Positions 24,401 through 33,400 of a stretch of 64,000 nt of DNA are shown here, piece by piece. A model generated the notes under the pieces. That model was not told the origin of the DNA. It saw only the letters and a list, made by a program, of their open reading frames with translations, and did no database searches. Origin of the DNA: Eublepharis macularius. Taxonomy: Eukaryota; Chordata; Lepidosauria; Squamata; Eublepharidae. The DNA is taken from the NCBI RefSeq assembly GCF_028583425.1, contig NC_072798.1:8186501-8250500 (forward strand), in the 5' to 3' direction. The translations under genes and the position numbers were made by a program. The stretch's first letter is position 1. The number at the start of each line of letters is the position of its first letter.

Positions 24401-27400
24401 GAGGCCAAACCTGGGGGAGGGGGCTGGGGGCAGTTGGTACTTACTGCTTCTGCACAGACCTGTTGTGCCAGAAAATGACATTTTCTGGTGCAATGTGGAA
24501 GCTACAGGTTGCATCAGGAGACAATTCACTAAAAACTGCTCCCAAAAATTGCTTCCATGCCACACCAGAAAATATTTTCCAGTGCAAAGAGGAAGCACAC
24601 GTGCACTTCACAAACATGCCCCCCCATGCTTCTCCTTCTTGCTGGCCTGGTGAGCAGAAGCAGGGGTTGGGGCAAGGGATCTACCCCCATCAGTGGGGGG
24701 GGGTGGCAACCCCACACCAAAATAAGCCCTAGCTTTGTATAAACTTGAGGCAAAGTCACATTCATGTAACTGTTTCCTTGCTGTTTTTGCAGGGCGAATA
24801 TTTTATTTATATAGTCCATTATTATCTTTTCTTTCTTCCACGGTCCTTAAGACAGTATATATAGGTAGCCTTTCTATTTTACTCTCATAACTAACACATA
24901 AGTTTAGGCTAAACAGAAAGTCCAGCCCAAAGTTACCCAATGAACCAGAGTCCTACACTTCAGCCCCTATACCAAACTGGCTATTCTCAGTCTTCTTCCA
25001 TGTGAAGAGACCTGAGAATGTAAAGTGATAGCCAAAAGATATGCCACACAGACACACACAATAAAAGCCGTATTTCAGTAACTTGTATTTATCAGTTCTC
25101 TCAAGCTTCCCCCCCCCCCCAAAAAAACAGGCACAGAGAAGAAAATACAATTTATTTCATTCTGGCATTTAACTGCTGCCGTAAAACAGCATACACCATT
25201 AAGCCCAATTAAAAAGAACCTCAACAACATTGAGCCACTGAAATAAAAACAAACTCCCGTGGTCCAACAACAAAGTCATCACAACAGTTTAATCAACCAA
25301 TTAAAAGCTGAAGCAAGCTCCAACACAAGCCAAGTCAGTCAACGCAAATGCCCTCAAAAATGGTCATGTATTCACCGTATTTTGTTTTTCAACAAAAATC
25401 AGGCAGATCACTCTAGGAAGCGCACACCACAGAGAAGGCACAGCCACACAAACAGCCTAATCTCGACACCAACTGCTGTTGACAAGTGGAGAACAAAGAT
25501 GAGCTTCATCGTTCTGTATAGCTAGAAACATACATGTAAGGGTCACTCAGCCCACGTTTTTTTTAGAGCTTTGAACTGGGCCCACAGGCAATTAGGTAAC
25601 AGGAGAAGGTGAAAGCGTTCTGTGCTGGCTGTTGCTTCCAAGACATCTTCAACAATCAAGTCCAGCAAAGAATGACTGCCCTAAAAGCCGAGTGTATGTC
25701 TGGCACAAAGATTAACCATTTACAAGCAAAGGAAGATGATAACTGCACCAGAAACTCCAATGAAACACAGCAGTCAGTCAAACCATTGCCACAGCCCAAT
25801 TCCTGCCTTGAGAGTAACAGACAGACCATTGCAGCTCCGGAGAGGCAGCCCTAATACGGGCCTTCCTCTGGCAGTCAACAGAAGCTATACTTCAGGACAG
25901 CGTTCCTGAATGTGGCCCCCATGGGTAATGTGTTTCCTGGAGTCCACACAGATGATTTTTATGAGATAATCGCTGGGGTGTGGAGTGTTGGCCCCAGTGG
26001 AGGAGAAGGACAATAAGGAAGGCACTGTTTGCTATCATGTGTAATGATTTAAAAAGGAAATGCACCAGTGAAGGCTGTCATTTTGAGACTGGCCTACATC
26101 AGAGCCAGTTTGGTGTCATGGTTATGAGCGCGGGACTCTAATCTGGAGAGCTGGGTTTGATTCCCCACTCTTCCACTTGAAGTCAGCTGGGTGACCTAGT
26201 CACAGCTCTCTCAGAGCTCTCTCAGCCCCACTCATCTTACATAGTGTTTTGTTGTGGGGATAATAATGACATCCTTTGTAAACCGCTCTGAGTGGGCATT
26301 AAGTTGTCCTGAAGGGCGGTATATAAATCGAATGTTGTTGTTTGTTGGTGGTGGTGTTGGTGGATGGTGTTTGTGGTTGTTATCCCCATGAAGCCATGTT
26401 ATGGTAACACTCACTACCTTCTCTCAAAATTCCAAAAGAGTCTACAAGTTCAATATGGACAGGGACACCTGCTCAAAGCTAAGATATCAGGCAAAGCCGC
26501 AGTAACTTGTCAGTATGAATTCCTCCTCCTCAAAAACTCAAAAAACATACCTGCAGCATGATATAGTTTGTGAACAAGACACAAATAGATCAAGATCAAG
26601 AGTAAAAAAGTAGTGTAATTAGCCTAACAAAGAACTGTTTTATATACAGCTGGCTCCTAATCTTCAGTGTTATGGGTTCTAGCTTTGAATTCATACCTGT
26701 GTGTCTTCACCTTAAAAAAAATATTCAGACAGAAAAGCAGCACAACTAGTTTTTCAAGATTTATACGAGTATTTGCAGAAGTTTCTTCCAAGGGGGAGAA
26801 AGAGAAGGGTTAAAAAACTGTAATTCTGTCACTGTTTACGCCATGTGGCACTAGCCTTAAAGGTCTCCAGTGGTTAGATATAGAGTTTCTGATAGCCTAC
26901 GTCTCTCCACAGCCTTTGCACAACTTGTCAATGTAAGTTCCCAGGACAGGGCAACAGAAGGTAACACTCCCAAGAAATCATTTCATTGTTAGAACTCTAA
27001 CTCGAATAATTCTATAGAACTAGCCATGTTAGCCTGTAGCAGCAATATAAAACAGGAGACCAGTAACACCTTAAAGACTAACCATTTATTCTAGCATAAG
27101 CTTTTGTCGAGTCAGAACTTGCTTCATCGGGTACCATTACAGTATAAACCCATCAAGCTGATCTACATGCAAAGCAGAGGGGGAGGGGGAGTGTTTCAAA
27201 AAAAGGATGGTCCCTACCAAGACTGTGTATTGTTGAAGGCTTTCATGGCCGGAGAACGATGGTTGTTGTGCATTTTCCGGGCTGTATAGAAATCTCTGTC
27301 TTTTGGTGCTACACCTCTGAAGATGCCAGCCACAGCTGCTGGCGAAACGTCAGGAACTACAATGCCAAGACCATAGCAGTACAGCCCGGAAAACGCTCAA

Positions 27401-30400
27401 CAACCTACCAAGACTAATCAGTTCATTCAAAGTAGGTGTGACACATTTAGACTACATCCTTAAGATGCAAGAACAGCCATTCTTAAACAAAAGAAAACAG
27501 CTTCAAAAATAATTAAACCAGCTTGTTAGTTTCCCCACCATTTTACACTCTGAGCAGGAAAGTCCCACACAGCTCCCATTCTCTCCACTCCCCAACTATA
27601 TAATGGTCATTACACCATTGTAAAGACAGGGAGTAAGAACACATCAGGATTCCTCAAATCACCTACAGTATAGCTGACAAAACATATACAGCCCCACCCC
27701 TGACCCATAACAAAGGGGAGATTGGGACACAAGGAACCAGTATTACTCAAGACTACAAGATCCCTGCAGGATCAGGCCAAAGGTCCATCTAATCCACCAC
27801 CCCCACGATGGATAAACAGATGTCTCAGAAAACCCATGAACAGCCTCTGTCTCCCTGTTGTTGCTCTTGCCAGCAACTAGTATTGTCCATTAATATGTGT
27901 TTTTAAAACCTCCTAAATTAGGGGCCATCTTGTGACATTGCCCATTAGCTGGCTATTTCGAGTGGACTAAACTATAGTGTTGGGCTAGGCTCTTGGAACT
28001 CAGACTCAAATCCCCACCTTGCCATAGAAGTTTTGCTGGGTGACCCTGGGCATTCACCTACAACTGAGAGCCAAGCTACAAGTGATGAATGACACTTGAA
28101 CAGCAAGTGAACAAACTCACATGTATTTCTCCCTGTTCACTTGCGCTCCACCAGTGATCAAGTGGAACGCAAGTGAACAGGCAGGAATACACGTGAGTCT
28201 GTTCACTTGCCGTTCAAGTGTCATTCATCACTTGTAGCTTGGCCCTCAGGATAACTTACCTCACAAAGTTGTTGTGAGGATAAAGTGGAGGACACCAGAA
28301 TGATGTAAACCACTTTGGATCTGTACTGGGGAGAAAAGCAGGGTATACATGACTACAGAATAAAATAATCATCTATAAAATTTAAACTTTCCTTGGGGTT
28401 AGGATACTTGGGAGGGCTGGCATACAGCAACAATTAAGGACACACCATTATGATAGCAAACATTGTTCATGGGCTGTTTTGCTGAACATGCAACCATAAA
28501 AGTTGTAGCAAGTCATCCTCTTCTTCTATGGTTATTTTGAAACTACATACAAACTCTCCTTTAAAAAGTAGAGCCAGAACATTCACAGCTGGAAACTGCC
28601 AATTCAAAACAGACACCTAGAAACACAGACCTGGAAGGTACCCCAAGGGTCATCTAGTCTAGCCCCATGCACAACTCAGGAAATGCACAACACAAGAAAT
28701 TTGCAGCTATCCCACACACCTAAAACCATTAAAGCCGCTGACTAACGTATCACAGAGGTACAGTTGTCAGGGGCAACAATTAACTGCAGATTCCTATTCG
28801 GTGGAAAAATTTAAGTTAGTTCATATGTGAAATTGTCATGAGCGCAAATGAATATGTTGTATTCAGATATCAGTGTACTGCCTCAGCAGACCTTGAAGGG
28901 AGAAACAAATTCTGGAACTCCTAAACCTCCCGTGGACACTACCCTTGTGTAACTTTGGTTTAAAAACTACTTGCCGAAAGAAATTAGCTAGTTGAAAAGA
29001 CTGTGGGCACTTCCTAAAGCAAAAGAATTATAGGGTGCTGTGAGTTTGCTGGGTATATTTGTAACTTTTCTAAGATATAATGATGAAAACACTGCTCACT
29101 CAGAAAATTACAAACCTTTCCTAATGTAAACAACAAAAATATCTCCCAAAGTATTAAAAAAATTCATTTCTTTACCCAAAGCCAGCTTAGATAGCAGAAG
29201 TTAAACAAGTTTCTATACCAGGTACATACTTGAAGATAGCCACTTAGGCATAACCAAACAAAGAGCCACTGAGATAGTTTATTCACCAGGATTTTTTTTT
29301 GTTTGAACAAAAGTTCTTGACTTGCTCCTTTCCTACCTGAGAGAAACATGAGTAAACAACTTCATTAGCTAGTAATGAACACGCCCCGAAACTGTCTCAC
29401 CGAAACATTTACCTCATATCATTTAAAGCACTCTATGAAGTAGTCAGAGTCTCTCTATGCCAAGGCACCAGATAAAGGTCAAAACAGCCAAAATTACCAG
29501 AGTCTTTTAAAAAGTGTACACTGAATACCATATACACACTTAAAAACACAACAGTTCTCAAAAACATACACAGATCTTGAAGTTAGCTAGTTAAACAACC
29601 ATCTCCAGGCTAAATAAGGTGGGCAGCTTTTTAAGCTTGAGGAAAGGGTTTATAGATGCTAGAGTTGCCAGCCTCCAGGTAGTGGCTAGAGATCTCCTGG
29701 AATTACACCTGGGCCGATTCCAGACGACTAACCGGAAGGCGCTTCATGCCGCCATGTTCCGGATCGCGACGGGGAAATCGCGAAATATCGCATTTTGTCG
29801 CGCCAAACTCGCGCAAGAAAATGCGATATTTCGCGTTTTCCCCGTCGCGATCCGGAACATGGCGGCATGAAGCGCCTTCCGGTTAGTCGTCTGGAATCAG
29901 CCCTGGTCTCCAGGCCACAGAGATCAGTTCACCTGGAGAAAATGGGTACTTTTGGAGTGGACTCTATGGAATTATGCCATGCCAAGGTCCTTTCCCTCCC
30001 CAAACCCCACTTTCTCCAGGTTTCACCCCCCCAGATCTCCAGGAATTTACCAAGTTGGAACTGGCAACCCTAGTAGATGCTTGTCATGAGAATAATTCTC
30101 ACGACAACGCTCATGGTTACATTAGCACAGTTACCTCAAGGAGAGGATGTTTAAGATTGGGATGCAGAAACTAAAAATAAGTTCCCAAAAGGCATAAACA
30201 GCAACATAAACCAAGGGACAATTAACTACTGCCTATAGCTCTCTCTCTGCTCATAGTGAACAACTGATCTTGCGTGCTTGTTCTGACTGCAAACTGAAAT
30301 TTTGCTTAATGCCACTCAACTATAAACTACTTAGCACAAGCATGGCACAATATGGGCTGGGAAAAAGCACCTGCCCTGCCGTCATAGCATAAATTACCCC

Positions 30401-33400
30401 TACAATTGCTATATCAACATACAGTAAGTAAGGAAGGGGATTAACTGCTATACTTGCACAATATTGCCGCAGAATAATGAATTCAGTTGTTTAAAGACTA
30501 TGATTTAATGCACCATAACGTAAGACGAGTTCAAAAAAGCAAACGTTGACTCACCCATTCTTCCACATTGGGAGCTTCTTCATAATCTTTTGTGTTATCC
30601 CACAGGATATTTATTTTACCATAGCGATTCATCTTATTCCGTGTCTTTACCGCAAAGAATATTATTATGATAAAAGCTATGACAATCAGGAACCCTAGGA
30701 CAATAGCGATAGCCTAGGAAAGGAACAGATAATCAAGTTTTGTTCCATTTTAAATTCGCCAGAGACACAAAAAATATTCTTAAGACAGGCATATACCTCT
30801 CAAGCTAAAAGCACGAGAGCCAGAGAATGGATCAGAATCGAGACCAGCCACAGGGACTTTGGGCAACTGTCTCCTATATGCAGTTCTCACTAATAATCCT
30901 TCACAGAATTGTTGAAAGGGTTAAGGGGCCACTGGACTCCTGTTTTAGTCTCTTGAATTTGTTAAGTATTTATATGCAAAGTGCTATAGGAATCAAGCAG
31001 CACTTTAGTGCAGGGAGAAATTTCTTCAACATGGGCAATTTCCTCAAGACATCCCGAAGCTTGTCAGTTTGAATTTCAAGAAACCAAGTTTTAACAAGGC
31101 AGAGGGAGATAACACATTAAAGGGCTGAGAGTGAGGTGTTCTCCCAGTAATTAAAGGGACATATTTAACTTCCAGCGTCAATTAGCCGTTAACTGAACTC
31201 GAGTATTTGAAAATAAGGCACCCTAAGGCAACTTACATTTGTTTAACTGGCAAAAGCCACAATTTGTACACCTGTGAACGATTCAAAAGCACAGCCGTTT
31301 TTGAGCTCCTACTCAGAAGTCCCTCACAACAACACAAATAACCCCCAAATATCTCAGAGAAAGGCTACACCTCTGTAAATAGGGGGGGGGGGGTTGTTAA
31401 TTCCCCCCCCCCGGGCCAGGGCTTTTTCAGTCCTGGCCCCAACCTGGTGGAAATCGTCAGAGGACACCCAGGCCCACCAAGACCTTGCGTCCTTTTGGCG
31501 GGCCTGCAAGATGGAGTTGTTCCACCAGGCATATGGTTGACGCCAGTCTTTGACTTTCTGATTCTTTAGGAGCCTCCCTACTGGTCTCCCGCCAGGGGGG
31601 CAACAGTCATCTGCCCCCCTATAAGAGCAGTCACCAGGATATTATCAAACTATGGCCCCCACCCACTCTTCTTGGTTCGTTTATACTATGATTGGGGAAA
31701 CTGGAGGGGGCTGTTTATGAATTTATGTTTTCTGGATTTTAAAATCTATCTATCATCTATCTAATCAATCAAATGCTCATTGAGCATTTTATTGTATCCC
31801 GCCCTGAGCCCGTTTGCAGGGAGGGAGGGCTAAAAACCGAATACATAAATAAATATTTGCTTGCTTAGCTCCTGTCCGTTTAATTTTGAAAAAAAGTTCT
31901 ACAGAAAGGGTTAGTGTTTCATCAATTTTCAGACCTATGATGCATATAAAAGAAGAAGAACCAATAAAGGGGGCATTTTCATCTCATTCTCTTTGGCAAA
32001 TCCCCCCCTTCCCCGCCCCTCACAAAAATATGCCTCAGTTCTTAAGTAATTTGCAGTGGAACCTTAAGCAGAGTTATAGCCTTTTAAGAAAATGGACTTA
32101 GAAAGGTTTCAACTTTGCTTCAGGCAGCACAGTTATGTAGCTGAATAAAAAGTAAACCTCGTTAGAATACAAAGCTTATAGTCAGGAAGCAAACCTATTG
32201 AACCAAGACTAATATAACAGCTAGAAGTACTGAGTCCAGCTACTTCACAGCAATGCATTTCAGAATCTTAACTAGAATGCTGAGACAGGCAGGCCGGAAC
32301 GGAAGATTTCTGACTGGGAGAGGGATCCAGCTAGGACTTCTAAGAGCGGGACCACAAGTGACGCCTGACACAGGTTGGACACTAGTCAGCTTCCCTCAAG
32401 TTTTGATGGGAAATGTAGGCATCCTGGTATTGCAGCTTGGCTCTTTGACTGCTGTCCAATGGACTTTTCAACTGTCACTTGTCCAACATTCTGCCAAGCT
32501 GCCTACATTTCCCATCAAAACTTGAGGGAAGCTGGCAAGTGTCCAACCTGTGTCAGGCGTCACTTGTGGTCCCGCTCTAAGTCTGCACAGCAGTCTGTTC
32601 TCTTTAAATACGACTTTCCACTTTATAATTTAAGTTCATTTATGTCTAGAGATAAACTATAGTAATTTGCGAAAAAGCATAATTCATGAAAGGGAAATTC
32701 AAGATCTGCCCACGCCCTCCATTTTCCCTACCATAAAGGGGAGAATAACTGCATTGTTGTAAAAGCTTACAAAACGCTACCAAACAGTGACGGGTACAAG
32801 TCAGCCAAATAATTCTGTTCTGTTACTAGTTTTAGCTGTTCCGGCATAGTTATCTGACAACAACCAGACCCAGGTTCGAATACAACTAGAGGTTTTACAT
32901 TTGGAAATGCTTCAGGAATCACGTTAAGTGTATACCTACCTCCTGAGGCTCCACTACACAATAGTGATATAAATATTGATTCACAAAGATGGCAGCATTT
33001 GTAGGAGCATAGTATTGGCTGCAGAGAGTATAAATTTGATTGTAGAACACCGATCCTGAAGCCTGTGCCGTTGGGTTGACGGCCAACACATATACTATGG
33101 TAGCAATGAACATCAAGAACATCAAGAGAACGCTTCCTATGATGATTATGAGATAATACTTCGTTGTCCTGGCCATGCTATTCTTGGTAACACTTATTAC
33201 GAAAACCACCAGTCCAGCAATAAAGCAGAAAGCTGCCATTGCAAGTATAAAACCTTTTGCAGCACGTGGTTCGATATAATTCCCTCCAAGGCCGTAAGCG
33301 CTGCCGTAACCACTGCCATAGCCATAGCCATAGCCGTAACCATAGCCGCCTCCGAAACCAGATCCACCGTAGCTAGGGTATCCCATACCAGTCCCCAGAG

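Larger units (their letters stand above)
24143..30554 (-). other. OCLN intron 4
   Basis: The largest OCLN intron, about 6.4 kb. It carries a tRNA-derived SINE (26101-26345), Penelope-type copies (27008-27130 and 27225-27403), a LINE-like remnant (27755-27880), a SINE split by a MITE (27955-28370), a CR1-type 3' end in reverse (28608-28705) and a hAT split by a palindromic MITE (29660-30072). 24250-26100 contains GC-rich and polyC patches that look like old repeats I cannot name. 28710-29640 holds nothing I recognise. Confidence 0.5.
30714..32939 (-). other. OCLN intron 3
   Basis: About 2.2 kb. It contains an L2/CR1-type LINE 3' end (31403-31857) preceded by a G12/C10 homopolymer palindrome, and a 234-bp Harbinger-like MITE (32344-32577). 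The remaining sequence is unremarkable. Confidence 0.5.

Noticed and set aside
24239-24732. Frames of 119-148 codons on both strands in OCLN intron 4
   Set aside because: Overlapping antisense frames without domain similarity; sequence looks like an old unclassified repeat.
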